Assembly: GCA_039931435.1 (NCBI GenBank)
Contig: JBDTRY010000100.1
Span: 1-12,606, forward strand
DNA: 12,606 nt
From: JBDTRY01 sp039931435
Lineage (GTDB): Bacteria > Acidobacteriota > Thermoanaerobaculia > Gp7-AA8
Reading direction: 5' to 3'
Of the stretch, positions 5,547 to 12,419 are shown piece by piece. Below the pieces are notes generated by a model. The model was not told the DNA's origin. It made no database searches and saw only the letters and a program-made list of their open reading frames with translations. Every line of letters starts with the position of its first letter. Position 1 is the stretch's first letter. The translations under genes and the position numbers were made by a program.

Positions 5547-6046
5547 ACGATCTCCTTGATCTGTCGTTCCTGGTTCTGCAACATTTCCGTAGCCAGCGAT
5601 ACTGTCAGATCGGCGGCGGCCTCCACGGCCGCGGATACCTCGTCGGTCAATCCCATCTTTCCTTCGTCACCGCCAAGATCCTTCGGCTCACATCCGACGA
5701 GCAGGACCCGCTTGCACTGACCTCCCATGGATTTCACCAGTGCGAATACATTCTGCGGATTCATGGCATGCGCGTTCAGTTCAGTCTCGGAGACGTCGTC
5801 GAGGTCGGGCTCGATGACGTAGAGCGTGCCCGGATCCTCACCGCGAGAGACGGCGTCGACGAGAATCGTGCAGTCGTGCTGATCCATGAGGGCGTAAGCG
5901 AGGTCGAAGCCGCGGATGCCGAAATCCGTGACGCGCACTTCCGGTGGCAGGGTCCGGCGCATCAGACGCTGCGCCACTTCGACGCCGAATCCGTCGTCGC
6001 CCTGAAAAATATTACCGATTCCAGCAATGAGTACCTGGGGCTTCAT
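5543..6046 (-). CDS. [NiFe]-hydrogenase maturation endopeptidase (HyaD/HybD family)
   Basis: This 167-aa protein is a nickel-dependent endopeptidase of family M52 that removes the large subunit's C-terminal peptide after nickel insertion. The N-terminal motif GIGNIFQGDDGFG (9-21) supplies the first acidic nickel-sensing residue (D17/D18 region). D64 in ILVDAVSRG and H93 in NAHAMNP match the other two. The expected substrate, HhyL, is in the same operon and carries the cleavage motif DPCLPCGVH followed by a 22-residue tail. The ATG at 6046 overlaps the upstream stop (ATGA), and its own stop overlaps the next gene's start. Length and motifs are normal. Confidence 0.93.
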   Translation of the reverse strand: MKPQVLIAGIGNIFQGDDGFGVEVAQRLMRRTLPPEVRVTDFGIRGFDLAYALMDQHDCTILVDAVSRGEDPGTLYVIEPDLDDVSETELNAHAMNPQNVFALVKSMGGQCKRVLLVGCEPKDLGGDEGKMGLTDEVSAAVEAAADLTVSLATEMLQNQERQIKEIV

Positions 6047-6357
6047 GGCGCCGGGCTTTCCAGAGCGAGCGGTTCCACTTCTTCAGGCGAGAAAAAGAAT
6101 CGATGTCCTGGCTGACGAAGCATCCCCAGGTCACGGCCGGGATCGTCGTCGATGAGCACTGCCAGATGCACCCTCTCCTCGTAATCCTGCTCGATCGCTT
6201 CGATGACAGCGGTCTTTCCCTGCAGGGCCATGTCCATGATGTCCGCGGTCTTCTGCGGCCAGAGCCGAACACGGTCTCCCACCTTCAGCACCACGCCGAA
6301 GACGGTGACGCTTTCCAGAGCGGGCCGGGACTCGAACGAAAACAGATCAAAAGTCAT
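6043..6357 (-). CDS. Hydrogenase-operon protein of unknown family, 104 aa
   Basis: I do not recognise a named family, although similar short proteins accompany group 1h hydrogenases. It is predicted to be soluble and beta-rich. A strand-turn pattern (VTVFGVVLKVGDRVRLWPQ, 17-35) resembles a small beta-barrel, followed by ALQGKTAVIEAIEQDYEERV, an acidic DDDPGRDLG motif (70-78) and PGHRFFFSPEEVEPL. It has no cysteines, so it does not carry iron-sulfur or zinc centres. It is coupled by ATGA overlaps to the 287-aa gene upstream and the protease downstream. It is not a HypC homologue: the MC start that HypC needs is absent. A chaperone role in large-subunit maturation is possible but unproven. Confidence 0.7.
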   Translation of the reverse strand: MTFDLFSFESRPALESVTVFGVVLKVGDRVRLWPQKTADIMDMALQGKTAVIEAIEQDYEERVHLAVLIDDDPGRDLGMLRQPGHRFFFSPEEVEPLALESPAP

Positions 6358-7217
6358 TTGCGCAGACTCCGCATGGTGCCGTGAAGGTCCCGGAGTTGCT
6401 CGGCGGTCAGAGCATCCGTGCGTTCGATGATACGGCGCGCTCGCTCGTCCGAGGCGCAGGCCTCTCGCTTTTCCTCATCCGTGAGAGTCATGATGCGCAG
6501 GCTGAGAATCTCATCGATCTCACAGGCATCAAACAGATCTCCGGGACTCTCCGGAGCGATCTCCGGGTGGTCATAAAGAATGATGGGCGAAGCCAGGACA
6601 GCCGTCCTCGACCCCGTTTCGCCTACGAGCACCGGAAAAACACCTTCGTTACGGCAACGCTTCGTCTCCTCTGCCAGAGACGGCGGCGGATCGAGCAGGG
6701 AGACAAACTGTCCGCCTGTTGTCGTCAGAACCACATGGGCGGAGGCCAGCGAGAGCGGAAGACAGGCGTCGCGGTCGTCGATGGCCGCGAACGAAGTCAG
6801 ATTCTCCGCCTCGACGACGACCCTGGAGACCTTGGTCGAAACCTCCACGGTCCGGACCGTCAGCCGTCCCTGGACGCGGGCGTCGGCGTCGAATGCGAAG
6901 GACTGTTCATTCTGACCCTGTCCCAGACTGTGCCGGAGCGCAACCTCCCGCTCGATGCCGACCTGCCAGTTGTCGCGCGTGGCGATCTGAACGAAACGCA
7001 GGGTCACGTCGATCGCTTCGCCGGCGGCAGCTTCGATCAGACACTCGCTGTGCAGGTTCCAGCGGTCCGAACCGCGCTGCACTTCGCTGTAGGCGCGCGG
7101 ATAGAGCACTCCGAACGTCCAGCGCTGTTTGTTCTTGATCGAGCTTGGTCTGTAGGGATAGAGAACGTATCCCTCGTAGAGAATCGTGTCGGCGATCCGG
7201 CGTGTCAGTTCGTCCAT
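6354..7217 (-). CDS. Hydrogenase-operon protein of unknown function, 287 aa
   Basis: The start is taken at the ATG at 7217, which overlaps the DUF6084 stop by 13 bp; longer in-frame extensions lie wholly inside that gene. The N-terminus has a striking conserved-looking block, ILYEGYVLYPYRPSSIKNKQ (12-31), followed by RWTFGVLYP. A beta-rich middle follows (about 55-175). Then comes PIILYDHPEIAPESPGDL (211-228), and the C-terminal helical part (ILSLRIMTLTDEEKREA, 237-253) is charged. There is no signal peptide or TM helix, and the few cysteines form no metal motif. Proteins of this style recur in group 1h hydrogenase clusters as hypotheticals. Its place between DUF6084 and the 104-aa gene implies a maturation or partner role, which is inference. 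Confidence 0.75.
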   Translation of the reverse strand: MDELTRRIADTILYEGYVLYPYRPSSIKNKQRWTFGVLYPRAYSEVQRGSDRWNLHSECLIEAAAGEAIDVTLRFVQIATRDNWQVGIEREVALRHSLGQGQNEQSFAFDADARVQGRLTVRTVEVSTKVSRVVVEAENLTSFAAIDDRDACLPLSLASAHVVLTTTGGQFVSLLDPPPSLAEETKRCRNEGVFPVLVGETGSRTAVLASPIILYDHPEIAPESPGDLFDACEIDEILSLRIMTLTDEEKREACASDERARRIIERTDALTAEQLRDLHGTMRSLRK

Positions 7218-7852
7218 GTCCGCCTGTCTCCGATCAGATCCTCCAGGGCCTGCTGCCACGTGGGGATACCTCGCTCGGTCTTGAACTCCAGCAGGCGTTC
7301 GAAGATCTCGCGGGGAACGCAGAGCCAGGCTGAGGAAGGATAGTGAAAGTCCATCATCTCCTTCCAGGTCGCGGCGGAAAGGCGGAAAGTCGACTCGCAA
7401 TTCCATGAGATCTGGGTGATCTGCAGGCGTCCCTCGTCATCGTCATAGAAGATGCTGCCGCTGAAGAGAAAGCGCAGCGGGATTTCTCCGGCATCCAGCC
7501 CATGAAGATACTTCGTGGTGGCCACGTTGAAATCGAAGCTGCAGGGAACGAGGACTTCCACCACGGTGCTTCCCGTGAACGAGCTGATGTTCACGGGGAG
7601 CACCGTCCAGAGAAGTGTTTTCAGCGTCGTACCCCATCGCGACGGTTCGCCGAAGAGGTCGAGCAGTTTCTTCTGCTCTTCGGGTGCGTACTGCCGGCGG
7701 ACGGGCTCGATCTGAATCTGGCACTGCAAGGTAACGTTTCGAATGACTTCGTCGGGATCGGCATTCGTTACCCGCAGCTTGAAGGCGATCTGAGGCACGG
7801 CCGCCCAGGGCACGGCCTCCGCTGCTTCGACGACAAAGCTCAGATCAGGCAC
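7205..7852 (-). CDS. DUF6084 family protein of group 1h hydrogenase operons
   Basis: I place the start at GTG 7852 (MPDLSFVVEAAEAVP), preceded by GGGGAG with good spacing and overlapping the DUF5947 stop by 8 bp. The 215-aa protein matches my recollection of DUF6084 throughout: FKLRVTN, QCQIQIEPVRRQY (43-55), LFGEPSRWGTTLKTLLW (66-82), FTGSTVVEVLVPC (92-104), GEIPLRFLFSGSIFY (122-136), TWKEMMDFHYPSSAW (162-176). It is predicted to be mostly beta-strand with a short helical C-terminus, soluble, without metal motifs or signal peptide. The family is found almost exclusively next to actinobacterial-type hydrogenases and has no established activity. Confidence 0.8.
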   Translation of the reverse strand: MPDLSFVVEAAEAVPWAAVPQIAFKLRVTNADPDEVIRNVTLQCQIQIEPVRRQYAPEEQKKLLDLFGEPSRWGTTLKTLLWTVLPVNISSFTGSTVVEVLVPCSFDFNVATTKYLHGLDAGEIPLRFLFSGSIFYDDDEGRLQITQISWNCESTFRLSAATWKEMMDFHYPSSAWLCVPREIFERLLEFKTERGIPTWQQALEDLIGDRRTWTN

Positions 7853-8492
7853 GGGCCGCTCTCCCCACGCGCTCGAAGAAATCGCGGAGATCCGCCCAGA
7901 CTTCGTCACCGCCCGAGAGGCCACGCCATTTCGTGCGGATCAGACCGACCATGCGATAGCAGTGATCGATGGGAAGAATGAAGTACTGATAGGGATCCCA
8001 GAGGCGGTTCACCACCAGCGCTTCCACATCCGGCTGCATGCTGGCGATGGCCTTGTGACCGGAGGCGAATTCCGTCCACGAATCCAGGTCGAGCAGCGAC
8101 TCCGTGGCGCCGGCGGGGCTGGGATAGAAGGCGGCCATCTTTCCTGTAGCGGAACTGAACATGAAAAAGGCGATGTTGATAGGAATCATCAGGGATTCCC
8201 ACTGCTGATCGGAGAGTGAAAATCCATCGAGCCGTTTGATGTCGCGAGGGACGGGCTTGAATCGGACGTTGGCATCGGCGGGAAAGAGAATTGTGCATGC
8301 GTCGCAGGCACAAACCAGCCGTCTCTCCTCCGGCTCGATGAGGTGGCGATGGCCCGGCCCGACGGGCGTGGCGCACAAATCACATCGCTCCTCTTCTTCA
8401 GGCTCCGGCTGCATCGCCTCCGTCGGACGTGAAACCCGGCGCAGAGAGGAGAGAGTACGCAGGGCCCTGGCGGCCGAGAGGCGACTATTCAT
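7845..8492 (-). CDS. DUF5947 family protein with Cys/His metal-binding motif
   Basis: This 215-aa protein matches the DUF5947 family of group 1h hydrogenase clusters. After a basic N-terminus (1-25) comes a probable zinc or iron-sulfur knuckle: RCDLC (C37, C40), GHRH (H48, H50) and VCACDAC (C61, C63, C66). The rest includes FFMFSSATGKMAAFYPSPAG (109-128), DPDVEAL-like MQPDVEALVVNR (152-163) and a His/Cys pair IDHCYRMVGLIR (175-186). It contains no TM helix strong enough to call. The ATG at 8492 overlaps the 59-aa gene's stop (ATGA), and its own stop overlaps DUF6084. Function is unknown; the metal motif suggests cluster handling or redox sensing during hydrogenase assembly, which is inference. 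Confidence 0.82.
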   Translation of the reverse strand: MNSRLSAARALRTLSSLRRVSRPTEAMQPEPEEEERCDLCATPVGPGHRHLIEPEERRLVCACDACTILFPADANVRFKPVPRDIKRLDGFSLSDQQWESLMIPINIAFFMFSSATGKMAAFYPSPAGATESLLDLDSWTEFASGHKAIASMQPDVEALVVNRLWDPYQYFILPIDHCYRMVGLIRTKWRGLSGGDEVWADLRDFFERVGRAARA

Positions 8493-8668
8493 GCCGGCGG
8501 CATTTCCGGCATACGGGGATCGATCGGTGCTGCGTCGCCTGGATTGATGCTGGTGGAATCGCGCGATGTGCGCGGTTCACCACCGTCGCGACCGGGCTCT
8601 TCGCCCTGCGCTTCTCCGCGCCGAGTGCCCTGGGTATGCGAGGAAATTTCTGTTTTCTTGAATGACAT
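8489..8668 (-). CDS. 59-aa hydrophilic, probably disordered protein
   Basis: The ATG at 8668 follows a strong Shine-Dalgarno (AAGGAG, 7 bp upstream) that overlaps the upstream gene's TGA, and the stop overlaps the DUF5947 start (ATGA). The 59 residues are rich in Gly, Glu, Arg, Ser and Pro, with no hydrophobic core, and end in a proline-rich tail DPRMPEMPPA. Such composition suggests an unstructured linker or binding peptide. I do not recognise a family. The ribosome-binding site and tight coupling at both ends support translation; the sequence itself gives no function. Confidence 0.6.
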   Translation of the reverse strand: MSFKKTEISSHTQGTRRGEAQGEEPGRDGGEPRTSRDSTSINPGDAAPIDPRMPEMPPA

Positions 8669-8678
8669 GAATTCTCCT

Positions 8679-9470
8679 TCAGGCCATTGCCACGCGGGCC
8701 AGGCCGTTCTCGACGAGCAGGGGAAATGGATCCAGATGCAGTTCAGAGGGTTCGACCGATCGTCCGGCCGCAAAGAGGTCGTAGCCTTGAGCGCACTGGG
8801 GACAGAGTAACGCCGAGCCGTCGATAGCGGCGCCCTCGAGCGAGGAGCCGCATCGGGGACACTGACTTCCCCAGGCGTAAAAGCTGTCGCCGACGCGACA
8901 GAAGAACAGTTGCTTTCCGGCTACTTCGATGAGGCGTCCGCTGCCGCCGTCAAGGGCGCTGATGTCGCCTACTGCTTCCCATCGGCCGGCCACGTCTTCG
9001 ACTCCCGGCTGATCGTCGGCAACAATTGCACTCAGCTCCGGCGCCGCTTCGAAGATGGCGTCTTCCACAGCGAGTTTCAGTGTGCGCGAGGACGACGGGC
9101 AACCTTTGCAGGACCCTTCCATCCGCAGATGCGCCACTCCGTCATCGACGCGCAACAGTTCCACATTGCCGCCGTGCGATTGAAGATACGGCCGCACTTT
9201 GGTGAGGGCGGCGACCACGCGCTCGGTGACAGGGACTGGATGAAGGCCGTAAAGCAGAAGCAGGCTGCCCACCAGTTCATCCTCGGAGGCCTTGCGTGCG
9301 AATGATTCGGAATTGGCGATCTGCAACATCCTCTCGAACGCTTCGGCATGGATATCCATCAGCGACTGCACCGCCGCCGTGGCCGCCTCGCGCGCCTGCG
9401 GATCAGAGATCGACTCGAGACTGCGGGCCAGTTCCTCGATCCCGCTGACGGCCTCGTGCACTTCGCTCAT
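8679..9470 (-). CDS. hhyE: NifU-like / Rieske-like fusion protein of the hydrogenase (HhyE-like)
   Basis: This 263-aa protein has three parts. An N-terminal helical region (about 1-80) is followed by a NifU C-terminal scaffold domain (about 84-143), with SHGGNVELLRV and GSCKGCPSS (C121, C124). A Rieske-like fold follows (about 165-262). In the Rieske part the usual CxH/CxxH ligands are replaced by CPRC (C204, C207) and CPQC (C223, C226), so it should bind zinc, a rubredoxin-type iron or an all-Cys cluster. It directly follows hhyL (ATGA overlap). The position matches mycobacterial HhyE, a putative iron-sulfur protein reported as needed for H2 oxidation by this enzyme; that symbol is given by position and domain type. 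The role is either electron relay or cluster assembly. Confidence 0.82.
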   Translation of the reverse strand: MSEVHEAVSGIEELARSLESISDPQAREAATAAVQSLMDIHAEAFERMLQIANSESFARKASEDELVGSLLLLYGLHPVPVTERVVAALTKVRPYLQSHGGNVELLRVDDGVAHLRMEGSCKGCPSSSRTLKLAVEDAIFEAAPELSAIVADDQPGVEDVAGRWEAVGDISALDGGSGRLIEVAGKQLFFCRVGDSFYAWGSQCPRCGSSLEGAAIDGSALLCPQCAQGYDLFAAGRSVEPSELHLDPFPLLVENGLARVAMA

Positions 9471-11266
9471 TTCGCGCCTGCTCCCCACATGGGCATGTGG
9501 CGCTGCTCGACGGTCTTGCCGTTGCCCACGTACATGTGCACTCCACAGGGGAGGCATGGATCAAAGCTGCGCACGGCGCGCATGATGTCGATGCCCTTGA
9601 ACTTGTCCGGGCCGTTCTCTTCGAAGATGGGTGTGTTCTGCACTGCATCTTCGTAGGGTCCGGGGGTTCCGTAGATGTCACGGGGGCTGGCATTCCACGG
9701 CGTCGGGGGATAAGGATGATAGTTGGCAATCTTTCCTTCCCTGATGACTACGTGGTGGGAGAGCACTCCGCGGACGGCTTCGTGAAAGCCGCATCCAATG
9801 GCTTCATCCGGGACGGTGAACTCGGACCAGGTCTTCGTGCGTCCGGCCTGAAGCTCTTCCAGTGCCTTCTCCATGAAATGAAGAGCCGCGGCCGCGGCGT
9901 AGGCCTGGAAGTAGGTGCGGGCGCGATCGCGTTCGATGGCGTTGCTCCACTGCGGAATCTTCCACTCGAACGTGGTTTCAGGAAGCATGGCCGTCTTTGG
10001 CAGATTGATGAGGACACTGTGGCCCGTCGATTTGATGTAGCCGAAGTCGACCAGTCCGGCCAGTGCCGTCGACCAGAGACGGGGGAGCGGGCCGCCGCCG
10101 GTGTCGATGGCCAGGTGATCGCCGGTTCGATCGTCGTACCAGCGCGGTGACATCACCCAGCTGTACTTGTCGTCGAAGTTCCGTTTCTGCGGACGGGGAG
10201 TGGTGGTCTGGTTCCAGGGGTGATTGCGGTCGACCGGATTCCCGAGGGGATCGTGGGGAACGAACATCGTGTCGCTCTGCCAGTCATCGTAGAACGAGCT
10301 GCCCAGCAGGATGCGGATGCCGAGGTTGATATCCACGAGGCTCGTGGTGACCAGTTTGCCGTCGACGATGATTCCTGGTGTAACGAACATCTTCCGGCCC
10401 CACTCGGCCATGTTCTTGTAGGTGTAGTCGCAGTAATCGGGATCATTGAACGAGCCCCAGCATCCCATGAGGATCCGGCGCTGGCCGACCTTCTCGTATC
10501 CGGGAAGAGCCTCGTAGAAGAAGTCGAACAGATCGTCGTGCAGAGGGACCACTCTCTTCATGAACTCGACGTACTTCATCAGACGGACGAGGTAGTCGGT
10601 GAAGAGCTGCACGGTGGGGACCGTGCCTGTGCCGCCGGGATACAGCGTGGAAGGGTGTACGTGCCGCCCTTCCATCAGGCAGAACATCTCCCGTGTGTCG
10701 CGGCTGACTTTCAGGGTCTCGCGGTAGAAGTCTCCGGTGAACGGATTGAGCGAGCGCATGATGTCGCCGATGGTTTTATAGCCGTGAATTTCGGCGTGGG
10801 GCGAGGGGGTGCGGTTGGCTTTGTCCAGGACGCCGGGGTTGGTCTCCTTGACCATCTGTTCGCAGAAGTCGACGCCGACGAGATTGTCCTGAAAGATGTT
10901 GTGGTCGAACATGTACTCGGCGGCTTCTCCGAGGTTGATGATCCACTCGCCGAGGGGAGGTGTGGTGGTACCGAAGGCCATGTTCGCCGCGTAGACGGCG
11001 CAGGTGGCGTGGTTGTCCCCGCAGATGCCGCAAATGCGGCTGGTGATGAAGGGAGAGTCCCGAGGATCCTTCCCTTTCATGAACACCGAATAGCCGCGGA
11101 AGATCGAAGAAGTGCTGTAGCACTCCGCCACTTCCTTGTTTGCGAAGTCGATTTTCGTGAAAATCCCGAGATTGCCCACGATGCGGGTGATCGGATCCCA
11201 GTTCATCTCCACCAGGTTTCGCTTGCCGCTTTTCGCGCTCTTGCTCGGGGCAGTCGTGGTCGTCAT
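9467..11266 (-). CDS. hhyL: Group 1h [NiFe]-hydrogenase large subunit
   Basis: This 599-aa protein carries the NiFe(CN)2CO active site that splits H2. The L1 motif is RICGICGDNHATC (C79, C82, H86) and the C-terminal L2 motif is DPCLPCGVH (C571, C574, H577), so all four cysteine ligands are present. Cleavage after H577 by the operon protease would remove a 22-residue tail (MYVGNGKTVEQ...). The phrases VEMNWDPITRIVGNLGIF, FRGYSVFMKGKDPRDSPF and CAVYAANMAFG are typical of the actinobacterial-type (group 1h, formerly group 5) enzymes. These use atmospheric H2 and tolerate oxygen. The ATG at 11266 has AGGGAG upstream and lies 28 bp after hhyS. It is cytosolic or membrane-associated, without its own signal. 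Confidence 0.96.
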   Translation of the reverse strand: MTTTTAPSKSAKSGKRNLVEMNWDPITRIVGNLGIFTKIDFANKEVAECYSTSSIFRGYSVFMKGKDPRDSPFITSRICGICGDNHATCAVYAANMAFGTTTPPLGEWIINLGEAAEYMFDHNIFQDNLVGVDFCEQMVKETNPGVLDKANRTPSPHAEIHGYKTIGDIMRSLNPFTGDFYRETLKVSRDTREMFCLMEGRHVHPSTLYPGGTGTVPTVQLFTDYLVRLMKYVEFMKRVVPLHDDLFDFFYEALPGYEKVGQRRILMGCWGSFNDPDYCDYTYKNMAEWGRKMFVTPGIIVDGKLVTTSLVDINLGIRILLGSSFYDDWQSDTMFVPHDPLGNPVDRNHPWNQTTTPRPQKRNFDDKYSWVMSPRWYDDRTGDHLAIDTGGGPLPRLWSTALAGLVDFGYIKSTGHSVLINLPKTAMLPETTFEWKIPQWSNAIERDRARTYFQAYAAAAALHFMEKALEELQAGRTKTWSEFTVPDEAIGCGFHEAVRGVLSHHVVIREGKIANYHPYPPTPWNASPRDIYGTPGPYEDAVQNTPIFEENGPDKFKGIDIMRAVRSFDPCLPCGVHMYVGNGKTVEQRHMPMWGAGAK

Positions 11267-11294
11267 CGTCGCTCTCCCTTTGTCTGACGTCTGG

Positions 11295-12350
11295 CTAGTA
11301 CGAGGTCGGTTTGTAGCCCGTGGTGAGACGACGTCCGCGATGGCGCCACTTCGTCTCCTTGTTCACAGTGGTGTTGGTGATGGCGCGCAGGGTGCGGATG
11401 AAACCGCCGTAGGCACCGGACATGGCTGTTGAGACGCGTGCTCCCGGCGGTTCATCCATAAAGGGCATGAACTTGTCGGGGAAGCCGGGCATGGTGCAGC
11501 CGATGCAGATTCCGCCAACGTTGGGACATCCACCGATGCCGCGCATCCAGCCACGCTTGGGAACGTTGCAGTTCACGACCGGTCCCCAGCATCCCAGTTT
11601 CACCAGGCACTTCGGCGATCCGTACTTCGAAGCAAAGTCGCCCTGCTCGTAATATCCGGCGCGGTCGCATCCTTCGTGCACGGTCTTGCCGAAAAGCCAC
11701 GTGGGACGCAGTTGCTTGTCGAGTGGAATGAGCGGAGCGTTTCCCGCCGCGTAGCGCAGCAGGTACAGGACGGTCTCCATGAAGTTGTCAGGCTGCACCG
11801 GACAACCGGGGACGTTGACGATGGGCAGGCCCGCCGCGGAGCGGAAATCCCAACCCAGATAATCCGCCAGCCCCATGCAGCCTGTGGGATTTCCGGCCAT
11901 GGCGTGAATGCCGCCGTAGGTTGCGCAGGTTCCGGCGGCGATGACTCCGAAGGCCTTCGGTGCCAGGCGGTCGATCCACTCCGTGGTCTTGATGGGCTGG
12001 CCGGTGACGGGATCGGTACCGAATCCTGCCCAGTAACCCTCGGCCTTGATCTCCTCATTGGGAATCGAGCCCTCGACCACCAGTACGAACGGATCGAGTT
12101 TTCCCTGTTCGGCATCGTAGAACCACTTCATGAAGTCGTCGCCGACTTCCACGGCCAAAACAGGATTGTGCAGATGAACTTTGGGGAGACCGGGGATACC
12201 GCCGAGAATGATGTCTTCGATGCTGGGCTGTTCGGCGGCGGTCACCGAAACCGAATCGCCGTCGCAACTGAGTCCTCCGGTGAGCCAGACAATATGCACA
12301 TCGCTCACGGCAGGTTTTTTCTGCAAGGTCGCTTTGTCGCGCTCAGCCAT
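11295..12350 (-). CDS. hhyS: Group 1h [NiFe]-hydrogenase small subunit
   Basis: This 351-aa protein passes electrons from the NiFe site through three iron-sulfur clusters. The proximal-cluster motif is LSCDGDSVS, where C29 is followed by D32 in place of the usual second cysteine, with C142 (AGTCATYGG) and C183 (PGCPVQPDN) completing it. This is the Cys3Asp ligation known for the Ralstonia actinobacterial-type hydrogenase. The distal cluster uses H225, C228, C248 and C254. The medial cluster has C261, C282 and C285 plus an extra C275 where 3Fe-4S enzymes have proline, so three 4Fe-4S clusters are expected. There is no Tat RR motif and no C-terminal TM helix, so the enzyme stays on the cytosolic side. 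An upstream AGGAGAG supports the ATG at 12350. Confidence 0.96.
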   Translation of the reverse strand: MAERDKATLQKKPAVSDVHIVWLTGGLSCDGDSVSVTAAEQPSIEDIILGGIPGLPKVHLHNPVLAVEVGDDFMKWFYDAEQGKLDPFVLVVEGSIPNEEIKAEGYWAGFGTDPVTGQPIKTTEWIDRLAPKAFGVIAAGTCATYGGIHAMAGNPTGCMGLADYLGWDFRSAAGLPIVNVPGCPVQPDNFMETVLYLLRYAAGNAPLIPLDKQLRPTWLFGKTVHEGCDRAGYYEQGDFASKYGSPKCLVKLGCWGPVVNCNVPKRGWMRGIGGCPNVGGICIGCTMPGFPDKFMPFMDEPPGARVSTAMSGAYGGFIRTLRAITNTTVNKETKWRHRGRRLTTGYKPTSY

Positions 12351-12403
12351 CGAACACTCTCCTGTTCAGTCAGTCAGCGGTTGGACTCCATGCGATTTTT
12401 TTG

Positions 12404-12419
12404 TGCATTGTTTGTGCCG
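12404..12419 (-). promoter_or_regulatory. Candidate sigma-54 (-24/-12) promoter of the hydrogenase operon
   Basis: Read on the minus strand, CGGCACAAACAATGCA matches the RpoN consensus TGGCAC-N5-TTGC with GGCAC intact. The invariant GG (12418-12417) and GC (12406-12405) are separated by exactly 10 bp; one base differs in each half. Transcription would start near 12393, leaving a leader of about 43 bases before hhyS. Sigma-54 control of uptake hydrogenases is established in Ralstonia (HoxA), so this is plausible. An activator would have to be encoded outside the window, and I see no clear upstream activator palindrome. Confidence 0.55.

Noticed and set aside
6043..6357. 104-aa protein as a HypC/HupF chaperone
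   Set aside because: HypC requires an N-terminal Met-Cys and is about 80-90 aa with a different pattern. This protein has no cysteine at all.
10220..11287. Long plus-strand frame (355 aa) opposite hhyL
   Set aside because: It lies entirely antisense to the clearly identified hydrogenase large subunit; high GC content opens long antisense frames. Composition is unlike a folded protein family.
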